NCBI RefSeq assembly: GCF_002933855.1
Contig: NZ_BFAQ01000013.1
Span: 202,806 to 266,805, forward strand
DNA: 64,000 nucleotides
Source of the DNA: Vibrio penaeicida
GTDB lineage: Bacteria > Pseudomonadota > Gammaproteobacteria > Enterobacterales > Vibrionaceae
Direction: 5' to 3'
The stretch's first letter is position 1, and each line of letters starts with the position of its first letter. The translations under genes were made by a program, and so were the position numbers. Below are positions 53,166 to 61,593 of this stretch, piece after piece. The notes under the pieces are model-generated. The model did no database searches, was not told the origin of the DNA, and was given only the letters and a program-made list of their open reading frames with translations.

Positions 53166-55301
53166 TTAGTGCACCTCCAAAGGATGGCTTTTAGCCGATT
53201 CGAATCGCGCTTCACATGCTCTTTGTTCAGACTCGAAATAAGGCGCTTCTACATACTGATTCCAATTTTGAGGATCGCCCCCTAACGCCAGATCATAATC
53301 TGGATTTCCAAGTACCTTTAAGTACTCAATCAGTTCCATTCTTTCTTTAACGCTCAGTAATGTGCCTATCCGACCAGTAACATCTGCATCGGTAAACAAG
53401 TGCCCCTTATTGCCATTACCATCGATTTTTGTATCGTGTAAGAAGGCACCTTGCTTGATATCTGTCACGTAACCTAGGTGAATAGGGTCGTACTCTCGAT
53501 TTCCAACATAGAAAGTTTTAGGTCGTTCACTTTGCGGAGAAAGTAAGTGATAAATAGAAGGTACAGAACCATTATGTAGGAATGGAGGCGTTGCCCAAAC
53601 ACCATGAAGCGGTCTCGATTTATAGGCTCGCTTGTTCGCTATTCGGAAAGGGATGTTTAAGCCGTCGTACTCAGGAATCAGAGACTTATCAATATGGTCG
53701 TCTTGGTACAGTTTCGGAATCAATCGATTCAGTAAAATCTGCAAGCCATCTCCCGCATTGACTGGGGCAGAGTCAGGTATAATCTTACTCGCATCGTATT
53801 TGTGATCCATGTAGTTATTCGCCGCTGTTGCATCTGTCCCGATGATTTTGGTATCAATCCACGGCAACGCCCACACCACCTCACGCCAGTCCTGACGGAT
53901 CGCTCTGCCCGCTTCATAGGTAATATCGCCATCCATATCCCATTGCCAGTTCACATCATTTTGGTGAGCTGGATTTGCTCCTTCATGAGACGCTACCGGC
54001 CACTGATAAGATTCTGAACGGTGAGGACCATGGCAAAACTCACAGCGCTCACTAAACAAATTCTTTCCTTGTGTCGCCATAGCAATATCGATATCGCCGA
54101 GGATCTCTTCAGGCCATCTAGGCGGTTCCAGCGTTCTTAATTTACCTTCAATACAATGCATTCCCGGCAAATCAATGACCGTTTCGCCAAACTCGTCCGA
54201 TGTAAGGAGTTCACCATTGTCATTCACCAATTTGATTGGCGCTAAAACCCCCAAACTCTCGCCAATATTTCGAGCCATCGGCTGATTGGTAAATCCCGTG
54301 TATTGCACCCAATCAAATCGCCACATATCCCAGAGAAAAGGGTAACTTACGGGGGCATCTGCGATTCGTAGGTTGCTGGGTTCATCTAGGTCGTAGCCAA
54401 ACACAACATTCCCGATTCGACCTACCGCATCTGTTCTTCCTCGGCCTTCTTCAACGGGATAGAACTTAGGGTTACCAGCTGTTTTAGCAAAACCATATCC
54501 TTTCACAAGAAAGGCTTTTAGATCCTTTCTTAGCTTCATTCGCTTATCCATATCTTCCCCGACAACGCGGTCGGCAAAGCGGTTAAACTTAAAAGGGTCG
54601 GCATAAGTAAGAAAGGCAGAAGCGCCCAAAGACAAGATAAACTCGCCCTGCTTTACATTTGAAATGCTGTGAAGTGCTTGTCCACCATCGACACGGAGCG
54701 CTTTTCCTTGGTAATGCAACTCACCAGTGTGGCAAGCCGCACAAGTAATGTCCAGTTTTTCACGCTGCGTTTTTGGATCGATGTGCCGCCCGAAACCGAT
54801 GGGTAAATTTCCGGGGTTCATGACACTAGGTTGTTGACCTGGGTCCACGATAAACCCCCAGCCTCTCATGTTATCGGTACTTGCTAGCATCCCTCTCGAT
54901 AAAGGCATTTCGAGGTTCACTAACCAACTGTATTCTAAGCCAAGAAGTTCCGTTCCTTGAGGAGTAAAATAATAGGTTTCTCTATCATTTTCAGTCCACC
55001 CTTTGTTCAAATAATGAACTTCATTCACGGTCTCCACCGTCAAGTTAGGTGCTAAATACGCTTTAACCTGAAAATAGATAACAGCCAAAACGAAGATTGA
55101 AAATATCGAAACTCTAACCCATTTAGGGCCAATGGAAAGCCAGAGGTTCCATAACGCCTTTATAACCCCCAGCCCCCATTTATATACTTTTAGTAAGAGC
55201 CTTAACACAACTCGGAACATCGCCTTTAGTGCTGTTAGTAGCGCTTTAAAAAGCCATTTAAACGGCAGAATAAGCCACTGAACTGTTTTTTCTAATTGCA
55301 C
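53166..55301 (-). CDS. Membrane-anchored di-haem RoxA-like cytochrome c
   Basis: A 711-residue periplasmic protein held by one N-terminal helix (about residues 62-81, WVRVSIFSIFVLAVIYF) after an amphipathic, basic leader. Two c-type haem motifs are present: CAACH at 187-191 and CEFCH at 420-424. The size, two widely spaced haems and phrases such as LDITCAACHTGELHYQGKALRVDGG, HGVWATPPFLHNGSVPSIYHLL and PDYDLALGGD fit the RoxA/MauG-like family that includes rubber oxygenases. I take the GTG at 55301, which has AGGAAG five bases upstream; an in-frame TTG thirteen codons earlier lacks this. Oxidation of an unsaturated or phenolic substrate is possible but unproven. Confidence 0.88.
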   Translation of the reverse strand: MQLEKTVQWLILPFKWLFKALLTALKAMFRVVLRLLLKVYKWGLGVIKALWNLWLSIGPKWVRVSIFSIFVLAVIYFQVKAYLAPNLTVETVNEVHYLNKGWTENDRETYYFTPQGTELLGLEYSWLVNLEMPLSRGMLASTDNMRGWGFIVDPGQQPSVMNPGNLPIGFGRHIDPKTQREKLDITCAACHTGELHYQGKALRVDGGQALHSISNVKQGEFILSLGASAFLTYADPFKFNRFADRVVGEDMDKRMKLRKDLKAFLVKGYGFAKTAGNPKFYPVEEGRGRTDAVGRIGNVVFGYDLDEPSNLRIADAPVSYPFLWDMWRFDWVQYTGFTNQPMARNIGESLGVLAPIKLVNDNGELLTSDEFGETVIDLPGMHCIEGKLRTLEPPRWPEEILGDIDIAMATQGKNLFSERCEFCHGPHRSESYQWPVASHEGANPAHQNDVNWQWDMDGDITYEAGRAIRQDWREVVWALPWIDTKIIGTDATAANNYMDHKYDASKIIPDSAPVNAGDGLQILLNRLIPKLYQDDHIDKSLIPEYDGLNIPFRIANKRAYKSRPLHGVWATPPFLHNGSVPSIYHLLSPQSERPKTFYVGNREYDPIHLGYVTDIKQGAFLHDTKIDGNGNKGHLFTDADVTGRIGTLLSVKERMELIEYLKVLGNPDYDLALGGDPQNWNQYVEAPYFESEQRACEARFESAKSHPLEVH

Positions 55302-55454
55302 ATTGTCTTCCTGACATTGATAAATTGTCTGAAACAACAATGTTAATAAACATTAACAAAACACGCAGTAATTTAGCGCCAAAAGGAGATCTCACTATCG
55401 CTTTATGCCTTTTAATGCCTAGTATTTACACATTTAGCTCAACCCTTTACCTCC

Positions 55455-55829
55455 CTAGCCAATCAATCCCAAAACACCCACTGGTAAAAGAAGAATCCAT
55501 TGAGGAAGAGAAAATAGAAGGTTAGGCAAATGTAAACGCCACGCCACCCAGAGAAAAAGAAGCGCAAACAAAATGTATTGAACGGAAATAAACATAACGC
55601 CAATATCCATGTTGGGCTTGTACGCCGAGAAAATTAACCAGACACCGGATGAAAAGAGCACAATCGTCACCATGTGCCAACACGCATACATTGTACTTTT
55701 AACACTGGTTTTCATGTCTGTAAGTAGAAATGGACGCACTGGATCGTAATGCCCTGCTATTAAATGTACGAAAGCGCAAAAAATAGCCATGACTCCCGCC
55801 CCTAACCACCAGTAATTTGCAATATTCAT
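55455..55829 (-). CDS. Small four-helix membrane protein
   Basis: A 124-residue hydrophobic protein with four predicted membrane helices (YWWLGAGVMAIFCAFVHLIAG, YACWHMVTIVLFSSGVWLIF, MFISVQYILFALLFLWVAW, LLFSLPQWILLLPVGVLGLIG). Three histidines lie in or near helices (FVHLIAGHYD and WHM), which would allow haem or metal binding. I do not recognise the family. It lies twelve bases after the ABC1-kinase gene and about 150 bases before the cytochrome gene, so it belongs to the operon and may anchor or pass electrons to the cytochrome. Confidence 0.8.
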   Translation of the reverse strand: MNIANYWWLGAGVMAIFCAFVHLIAGHYDPVRPFLLTDMKTSVKSTMYACWHMVTIVLFSSGVWLIFSAYKPNMDIGVMFISVQYILFALLFLWVAWRLHLPNLLFSLPQWILLLPVGVLGLIG

Positions 55830-55841
55830 ATTCTTTCCCTT

Positions 55842-57116
55842 CTAAAGACTAAACCGAACCTTTGCTTGTGCCACTTGGCAAATTTGTAGGTAGCCATACA
55901 AAACTCGCTCATAAAACAACACGTCCGCCCTAGGGTTGAACGGCATTTTTTCATTGTGATGCGCTTTGTATGCGATCTCGAAACCTTGTTCCATATAGTG
56001 TTCATGTTCAGCAAAATCGAACCCTTGCTCCGAGAAAATTTTAGATTTCCAGTTAACAAAATCTGGGAATAACGCATTAAACGCATCCAGTTCTGTTGGG
56101 CATGCATTCTGAACATAAAAATGAGCGCCTAGCGTTTTCACCATGGCGATGTCTTTATCACGGTACGCTTTGAGTAACCGAAGAAAATTATCTGCCACTT
56201 CCCTTTCTATTGGGTAGGTGCTGCCAAAATCGATCACGTGTACAGTAAGATCTTTCGAGATGAGGAAATTGCCAATGTTCGGATCGGCATGAAAACGTTG
56301 CCCGTTCTTTAAACTATGGATAAACAAATCCGCCAGTTTTTGGCATACAACGTCCCTATCCGCTTTAGAGGGTTCGGATACCAACCACTTATCTAAATGA
56401 ATGCCTTCAGCATAATGGGTGGTAAACACTTTGGATGTACACAAATGCTCAACTGGCTTCGCGGTTTCTAAACCTTCAATGCCGTCGGTTGAAAAAGCCT
56501 GTGTTTGTTCCAATTCATGTAAATAGTCGACTTCTTCAAGCAAACTCGCTTCAATGTGAGGCAAAAGCTCGCGAAAATCGTATTCCTTAGGCAGAAGTTT
56601 AATGAGGTGTTTGAGTGTAGCCATATCAGAGCGGATCGTTTCATCAATCCCAGGGTACTGTATTTTCACCGCAAGCTGATTCCCCTCTTTATCCGAGGCA
56701 AGATGCACTTGCCCAAGGCTAGCAGCCGCAAAAGGAGCGGTCGAAAAGCTGGAGAAGATATTTTCCGGATAGTCACCAAATTGGTCCTTAATCACCTTTC
56801 TCACCAAGGCTCTGTTTATACCCGGCACTTGATAACAGGCTTTAGAAAGCTCCTTTCTGATCGATTCAGGGATATAGACCTGATTCATGCAAAGCATTTG
56901 CGCCACTTTCAATCCAGTACCGCGTAATTTCGTTAACGCACCAAACAGTATCTTCGCGACTTCTTCATCGACTATCTCTACGTTTTCACTAGACCTAGCC
57001 GATGCCAACCCCGCGAATTTCTTGGCTTTCTGTGTGAGCTTTTTGGCTCCTGCTTTCACGGCGGCTTCGACAACAACGGAGCTACGGCTCAATTTTCCTG
57101 TTGGAATATCTGTCAT
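55842..57116 (-). CDS. ABC1/UbiB-family atypical kinase
   Basis: A 424-residue soluble member of the AarF/UbiB/COQ8 group. The alanine-rich loop PFAAASLGQVHLA replaces the glycine loop, VKIQYPGI holds the ATP lysine, HADPNIGNFLI is the catalytic loop and VIDFGSTYPI carries the metal-binding DFG. The family's N-terminal KxGQ motif reads KVAQ here (TGLKVAQML). Members support ubiquinone synthesis or other lipid functions; this one lacks the C-terminal membrane helices of UbiB, so it is not UbiB itself. It sits four bases after the TetR gene, in a redox-type operon. Confidence 0.9.
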   Translation of the reverse strand: MTDIPTGKLSRSSVVVEAAVKAGAKKLTQKAKKFAGLASARSSENVEIVDEEVAKILFGALTKLRGTGLKVAQMLCMNQVYIPESIRKELSKACYQVPGINRALVRKVIKDQFGDYPENIFSSFSTAPFAAASLGQVHLASDKEGNQLAVKIQYPGIDETIRSDMATLKHLIKLLPKEYDFRELLPHIEASLLEEVDYLHELEQTQAFSTDGIEGLETAKPVEHLCTSKVFTTHYAEGIHLDKWLVSEPSKADRDVVCQKLADLFIHSLKNGQRFHADPNIGNFLISKDLTVHVIDFGSTYPIEREVADNFLRLLKAYRDKDIAMVKTLGAHFYVQNACPTELDAFNALFPDFVNWKSKIFSEQGFDFAEHEHYMEQGFEIAYKAHHNEKMPFNPRADVLFYERVLYGYLQICQVAQAKVRFSL

Positions 57117-57120
57117 GTGG

Positions 57121-57846
57121 TTACCTCCGCTTAATGGTGCGAACGGTATTCATCGCTTTGGTTAAATAATCAAACCCAGAGAATAAGTGATGTCGGAATA
57201 GGAACGAGACCATGTCGCTCGCTTTACTCATAACACCACTCTCTAGAACAGACATGGCAAGCGCGAGGCTCAAATCAATCAACTGTGTGGTTTGAGTAAA
57301 CTCCTCGGAGTCGTCTTTAAGCCAATAGACAAGAACGCCTACGTAGTAGTCCCAAAATAAAGATGAAAGAAAGCTACTGCCTGGCTGGGGGACCAACTCC
57401 TCATTTTCATAAGCAGCATGCAGATACCCTTCAAATGTTTCTGAAATTTGATTTTTAACTGGGGACATAGCGCCAAATTTGGCTAACGGGGAAAGAAACG
57501 CCAGCTCAAATGCTTCTTCCACAAACTCGCGATTAGATAGCAGCAGGCTTAAATGGGTTTCAAGAAATAGCTGAACTTTTTCGTTTAGCTTGTACTCATG
57601 AAAATCGGGGGTTTGATTCAATTCCTCTATCGTGTCTTCCACGATGCATTCAAAGTACCCATATAGGATTTTTTCTTTATTGGGGAAGTAATTGTAGATA
57701 GTGGCATCACCCACTTCCGCCGCCTTTGCAATTTTACGCATCGACACATTTTTAAAGCCATCGTCCGACATTAGCTCTACCGCTGCGTTGATGATTTTTC
57801 TTCTCACCTCAGCTTTCTTTTCTTTCATTTTCATCATAATCACCAC
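57121..57846 (-). CDS. TetR-family transcriptional regulator
   Basis: A 241-residue regulator. The N-terminal TetR HTH is clear: RRKIINAAVELMSDDGFKNVSMRKIAKAAEVGDATIYNYFPNKEKILYGYF. The remaining all-helical ligand domain is not assignable. Several starts are possible (GTG 57846, ATG 57837, 57834, 57828); ATG 57837 has only a weak GGTG site. It is the first gene of the ABC1-kinase/cytochrome/catalase operon, and a long palindrome lies just upstream, so it likely represses its own operon. Confidence 0.9.
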   Translation of the reverse strand: MVIMMKMKEKKAEVRRKIINAAVELMSDDGFKNVSMRKIAKAAEVGDATIYNYFPNKEKILYGYFECIVEDTIEELNQTPDFHEYKLNEKVQLFLETHLSLLLSNREFVEEAFELAFLSPLAKFGAMSPVKNQISETFEGYLHAAYENEELVPQPGSSFLSSLFWDYYVGVLVYWLKDDSEEFTQTTQLIDLSLALAMSVLESGVMSKASDMVSFLFRHHLFSGFDYLTKAMNTVRTIKRR

Positions 57847-57852
57847 AAAACC

Positions 57853-57906
57853 GAAAACGCTATGGATAAAATATGATCAATAAGTTATTTTGTCTATAGT
57901 GTTTTC
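57853..57906 (-). promoter_or_regulatory. Long inverted repeat, probable TetR operator
   Basis: Two 21-base arms (57853-57873 and 57886-57906) pair at 18 of 21 positions around a 12-base AT-rich spacer that itself contains TGATCA. The arms read GAAAACgCTATgGAtAAAAT outward from the gene side. The first arm lies a few bases from the TetR gene start. Two tandem operator halves or two dimer sites are possible. Confidence 0.65.
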
Positions 57907-58040
57907 AATTTATTGTTTGCGAATTAAAAAAGAAAATGACAGCGGTTTGAATTTACAACCCATAAACATTTGATTTTAAGACCTAACATAATGATGACAT
58001 TAGACATTTATCCCTATGCAACAATTCACTCCATCACCAA

Positions 58041-58126
58041 ACAGTTTGAATTAGTCACAAACTGTATTCATCCCTAATTGAGACTCAGAGCCCTTTGCTC
58101 TAGCCCGCTTTATGCGGGCTTTTCTT
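58041..58126 (+). ncRNA. Possible small RNA 3' part with terminator
   Basis: A hairpin ACAGTTTG/CAAACTGT (58041-58065) is followed by an intrinsic terminator AGCCCGC-TTTAT-GCGGGCT plus TTTTCTTT (58102-58126). No reading frame ends here on the plus strand and the TetR gene points away, so this terminator may close an unannotated short transcript. Its 5' end is not visible. It could equally be a leftover from the duplication described for this region. Confidence 0.35.
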
Positions 58127-58310
58127 TATCTCCCCATTCCGTTTCTTCTTCTATATCGCGAATCTGAAAACGCTCTAATTATTCAGCTCTGGTTTACCAG
58201 CCGCATTGCAATGGAATAAAAAAAGAAATACCACACGTAAGCAACAACAAATCGGAATTGCTAATGCCTATAGATAACCAGCCCTCTCTGCATTTCTTCG
58301 ATAACGAACT
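58094..58310 (+). repeat. Duplication upstream of sbcB, copy 1 (decayed)
   Basis: Matches the segment 480 bases downstream in order: TTTGCTCTAGCCCG, CGGGCTTTTCTTT, TCTGGTTTACCAGCC, TTGCAATGG, GTAAGCAACAACAAATCGGA, then the first codons of sbcB. It lacks a block of about 60 bases that copy 2 has. Confidence 0.8.
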
Positions 58311-58329
58311 ACAAAAGATAACCTATTGA
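58264..58329 (+). pseudogene. Truncated duplicate of the sbcB start
   Basis: A 21-codon frame reading MPIDNQPSLHFFDNELQKIT and a final Tyr before TGA. The first 15 residues align with sbc[16 protein letters not shown], after which similarity stops. The DYE catalytic start of the exonuclease is changed to DNE. It is a relic, not a functional exonuclease gene, though it could still be translated as a short peptide. Confidence 0.75.
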
Positions 58330-58573
58330 ATACTTTATAAATAACCAGAATAAGTGTTTAAGTTTTCAATACACTTTTTCAGTCTTCTACAGGCGGTTGA
58401 GCAAGCCGCCTGACTCACTTATCCCACACGAAACTAAAAATAACAAAATTACTCATCAGAAAGCCGCTTAATGCCCAACAACATCAACTGGTTTCTACTA
58501 ACCCTACCTCCGCATCGGTCTTAGTACCAGGTTACGTTGTCACTATCAATCAATTATTGAGACAACACAAATG

Positions 58574-58850
58574 TTTGCTCTAGCCCGATTCATGCGGGCT
58601 TTTCTTTGTCTTTCCATTCTATTTTGTTTCTTCTTTAACCGGAAATTGGATTGAAATCCTCATTCTTCTTAATCGTGAATCCAAATCGTAGGGTGAAAAT
58701 GCTCTAATTATGCGGTTCTGGTTTACCAGCCCGCCTTGCAATGGTCTAATACAGAAAGAAATACAATGCGTAAGCAACAACAAATCGGAACCATTAATGC
58801 CTCAAGATAATCAGCCCTCTCTGTTTTTCTTCGATTACGAAACCTGGGGA
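58574..58850 (+). repeat. Duplication upstream of sbcB, copy 2 (leader and start of sbcB)
   Basis: The intact partner of the decayed copy. It begins with an intrinsic terminator AGCCCG/CGGGCT plus TTTTCTTT (58582-58607), preceded by a hairpin GTTGTC/GACAAC with an inner TCAAT/ATTGA (about 58536-58566), and ends in the first codons of sbcB. Confidence 0.8.
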
Positions 58851-60221
58851 ACCAGTCCAGCCAAAGATCGACCAAGTCAATTTGCAGGCGTAAGAACGGA
58901 TATGGATCTCAATATCATTGGCGAGCCTTTGGTTATTTATTGCCAGCCACCCTCTGATTACCTCCCCTCTCCAGAAGCGGCGCTTATCACCGGCATCACT
59001 CCACAAACGGCAGTCTCTAAAGGGCTTCCTGAACCTGAATTTATTCGAAAAATTCATGATGAGCTCTCTACTCCAAACACAACGAGCCTTGGCTACAACA
59101 GCATTCGATTTGATGATGAAGTTTCTAGGTACACTCTTTACCGGAATTTCTTCGACCCTTACGCATGGAGTTGGCAAAATGGTAACTCTCGTTGGGATTT
59201 GCTCGATGTGATGCGTGCTTGCCATGCCCTTAGACCTGAAGGCGTCAATTGGCCAAAGCGTGAAGATGGGTACACCAGCTTTAAACTGGAGCATTTGTCT
59301 GTCGAAAACGGGATAGAACACGAAAATGCCCACGATGCGATGGCAGATGTTATCGCAACCATTGAAATGGCGAGAAAAGTTAAGGAAGCGCAGCCTAAGC
59401 TGTTTGATTATCTCTTTAGCATGCGCCATAAACGCAAACTCAATGAGCTGGTCGACATCGTCAACATGACACCTCTAATGCATGTTTCTGGCATGTTTGG
59501 AGCAGAATGTGCGTATACCTCTTGGGTTGTTCCTTTGGCTTGGCACCCAACCAATCAAAACGCCGTGGCAATGGTTAACCTTGCAATGGACCCTACCCCA
59601 CTTATTGAACTCAGTTCCGATGAATTAAGAACAAGGCTATACACACGCCGAGATCAACTGGAAGAAGGGCAATTACCTGTTCCCGTTAAGCTTGTTCACC
59701 TGAATAAATGCCCTGTTCTCGCACCAGCGAAAACGTTAACAGCAGAAAATGCCCAATTTATCGGAATCGACAGAGAACAGTGCTTGAAAAATCTGGCTCT
59801 CATTAAACAACACCCAGAAATTAGAGAAAAGCTTATCGAGCTATACCAAAACAAAGATGAGTACGATGTCGATCCAAATGTGGATACTCAGCTTTATAAT
59901 GGGTTCTTTTCTCCGGCAGACAAAACCACCATGGACATCATTCGAGAAAAAGCCCCAGAGCAATTAGCGGGGATGGAAATCAATGTTAAAGATGAACGTA
60001 TTGCGCCACTTCTGTTCCGTTATCGTGCTAGGCACTACCCATGGACGCTCGATGAATCAGAGCAAGCTAAATGGGCTGCGCATTGTCGAGATTATTTCGA
60101 AAGTAATTTGCCCGACTACATGCAGAACCTTGAAAACTTAGTTCACGAACATGATGGTGATGAAAGAAAGGTATCGCTGTTAAAATCCGTATATCAATAC
60201 GTAGAGAAACTGGTCTCATAA
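58797..60221 (+). CDS. sbcB: Exodeoxyribonuclease I
   Basis: Degrades single-stranded DNA 3' to 5' in repair and recombination. I take the ATG at 58797, giving [21 protein letters not shown] and 474 residues; an upstream in-frame ATG would add 29 residues of repeat-derived sequence. DEDDh exonuclease motifs are intact: [22 protein letters not shown] and [13 protein letters not shown]. ExoI-specific regions follow, including [34 protein letters not shown] and ARHYPWTL. The ribosome binding site is a weak GGA. The cidA and lrgB genes follow at short distance. Confidence 0.95.
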   Translation: MPQDNQPSLFFFDYETWGTSPAKDRPSQFAGVRTDMDLNIIGEPLVIYCQPPSDYLPSPEAALITGITPQTAVSKGLPEPEFIRKIHDELSTPNTTSLGYNSIRFDDEVSRYTLYRNFFDPYAWSWQNGNSRWDLLDVMRACHALRPEGVNWPKREDGYTSFKLEHLSVENGIEHENAHDAMADVIATIEMARKVKEAQPKLFDYLFSMRHKRKLNELVDIVNMTPLMHVSGMFGAECAYTSWVVPLAWHPTNQNAVAMVNLAMDPTPLIELSSDELRTRLYTRRDQLEEGQLPVPVKLVHLNKCPVLAPAKTLTAENAQFIGIDREQCLKNLALIKQHPEIREKLIELYQNKDEYDVDPNVDTQLYNGFFSPADKTTMDIIREKAPEQLAGMEINVKDERIAPLLFRYRARHYPWTLDESEQAKWAAHCRDYFESNLPDYMQNLENLVHEHDGDERKVSLLKSVYQYVEKLVS

Positions 60222-60234
60222 GGTTCGTTTGTTG

Positions 60235-60597
60235 ATGTTGCAACGTGTTCTTGGTTACGTAATTTCCTTTCTTGTCATTATGGCTTGTCTGCTCGTTGGT
60301 TTGACTATCCAACACTTATTGGGGCTCGCGATACCCGGCAGCATTTTTGGAATGTTGATTCTCTTTACGTTGCTGGTACTTGGGCTCATTCCGGTTGAAT
60401 GGGTTCGCCCTACTTCACAGCTGTTTATTCGCTATATGGTGCTGCTCTTTGTGCCGATCAGCGTTGGGTTAATGAACCACTTTGACATGCTTGTCGATAA
60501 CGCGCTCCCAATATTAGCCAGTGCTGTTGGCGGCACAGCCATTGTTCTCGTTTTACTCGGACTTGGATTAGACAAACTATTGAAGGAGCCCAAATGA
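60235..60597 (+). CDS. CidA/LrgA-family (YohJ) membrane protein
   Basis: A 120-residue holin-like protein with four membrane helices, containing [27 protein letters not shown] and [16 protein letters not shown], the family signatures. Such proteins act with LrgB-type partners in export of small metabolites such as pyruvate or in murein-hydrolase control. ATG at 60235 is chosen; TTG codons three and six bases upstream are closer to the AAGG site and could also serve. The last four bases overlap the next gene (ATGA). Confidence 0.92.
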   Translation: MLQRVLGYVISFLVIMACLLVGLTIQHLLGLAIPGSIFGMLILFTLLVLGLIPVEWVRPTSQLFIRYMVLLFVPISVGLMNHFDMLVDNALPILASAVGGTAIVLVLLGLGLDKLLKEPK

Positions 60598-61271
60598 TGT
60601 GGGTACTCCTGACTTTAGCAGCTTTTTTCTTTGCTCGTGCAGTTGCAAGAAAACTCAATAGCCCAATTGCAAACCCGCTTGTTATTAGTGTTTCAATCAT
60701 CATCCCGACACTTATATTCCTAGATGTTGATTTTGACACTTACTACTCGCAAAACGAATGGTTTAGCTTCTTACTACAACCTGCCGTTGTTGCCCTTGCT
60801 TACCCTCTTTACGAACAGCTACCAGAAATACGCGCTCGCTGGCGTATCATATTATTGGCTTGCGGAGTGGGAAGTATCATGTCGATGTTTTCGTCGGCCA
60901 TGATCGCCTATTACTTAGGCACCGAATTGCACCTTATCGCCAGTTTACTGGGTAAATCGGTTACCACTCCCATCGCCATGGAAGTGTCCAGTTACTTAGG
61001 TGGCGAGCCCGCCGTTGCCGCTATACTCGTTTTGCTTGTTGGTGTATTTGGGGCGGTTTTCGCGTATCCGATTTACAACTTGATTGGTGTTAAACATCCA
61101 ATAGCACGAGGTCTTACAATGGGTACTGTATCTCATGCCCTTGGAACCGCTGCTTGCGCAGAGAAACACCCAAAAGACGCGGCATTTAGTTCACTCGCAC
61201 TCGTCGCTTGTGGGGTGATCACGTCAATTCTTGCGCCGGCATTTTTTGCGTTGGTCGTGTGGTTAGGGTAA
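60594..61271 (+). CDS. LrgB-family (YohK) membrane protein
   Basis: A 225-residue membrane protein of the LrgB/CidB family. The conserved [19 protein letters not shown] followed by [37 protein letters not shown] is the family core; it has about seven helices. It partners the preceding CidA-like protein and overlaps it by four bases, so translation is coupled. Recent work on homologues supports a pyruvate or murein-linked role; the substrate here is unknown. Confidence 0.94.
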   Translation: MMWVLLTLAAFFFARAVARKLNSPIANPLVISVSIIIPTLIFLDVDFDTYYSQNEWFSFLLQPAVVALAYPLYEQLPEIRARWRIILLACGVGSIMSMFSSAMIAYYLGTELHLIASLLGKSVTTPIAMEVSSYLGGEPAVAAILVLLVGVFGAVFAYPIYNLIGVKHPIARGLTMGTVSHALGTAACAEKHPKDAAFSSLALVACGVITSILAPAFFALVVWLG

Positions 61272-61274
61272 TCA

Positions 61275-61400
61275 GCCCCTAACTTCACGCCTTCCCCATC
61301 TCTCCCCTCCTATCTCCCCTTACTTCCCCCTATATCGCCCTTTTCGCTAACTGCCACTTACTCCAATTCATTTTCACTTGCTCTCACTTTTGCTCAAATA
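61275..61400 (+). terminator. C-rich, G-poor tract, possible Rho loading site
   Basis: Directly after the lrgB stop codon the plus strand becomes strongly pyrimidine-rich (runs such as CCTTCCCCATCTCTCCCCTC and CTCCCCTTACTTCCCCC) with almost no G for about 100 bases and no hairpin. Such C-over-G bubbles are typical Rho utilisation sites. Confidence 0.55.
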
Positions 61401-61471
61401 ACCGCTTAAAAAGTAATCTATTAATAAATTTGATGTCGGTCGCACGAAATTTCTATGTAATCAATTACAAG

Positions 61472-61562
61472 TTAGATGTCACTCACATAGTGTAATCAAA
61501 TGATCTATTGCAATCATTTGTGTGATTTACATCACTGCTAGGGCGTGTATATTTTCTAGAAT
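61472..61562 (+). promoter_or_regulatory. cdd promoter with CRP sites
   Basis: TGTGATTTACATCACT at 61521-61536 matches the CRP consensus TGTGA-N6-TCACA except for the last base. A TAGAAT -10 element at 61557-61562 puts the start of transcription near 61570, about 41 bases from the site centre, the class II spacing. A weaker half-matching site, TTAGATGTCACTCACA (61472-61487), lies 49 bases upstream. That tandem spacing, with TTGCAAT between, resembles CytR-CRP promoters of nucleoside genes. Confidence 0.65.
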
Positions 61563-61593
61563 GAAATTGAACGTACACCCAAAAGGACAAGAA

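Larger units (their letters stand above)
57907..58796. other. Long intergenic region between the TetR gene and sbcB
   Basis: Nearly 900 bases with no intact gene. Besides the duplicated segments and terminators listed separately, it holds a hairpin CAGGCGG/CCGCCTG at 58390-58412 without a T-run. The presence of two terminators on the plus strand with no gene before them is unexplained. Confidence 0.55.

Noticed and set aside
55325..55525. A 66-codon plus-strand frame in the gap before the cytochrome gene
   Set aside because: It overlaps the end of the four-helix protein gene on the other strand, has no ribosome binding site, and the gap is more plausibly leader sequence.
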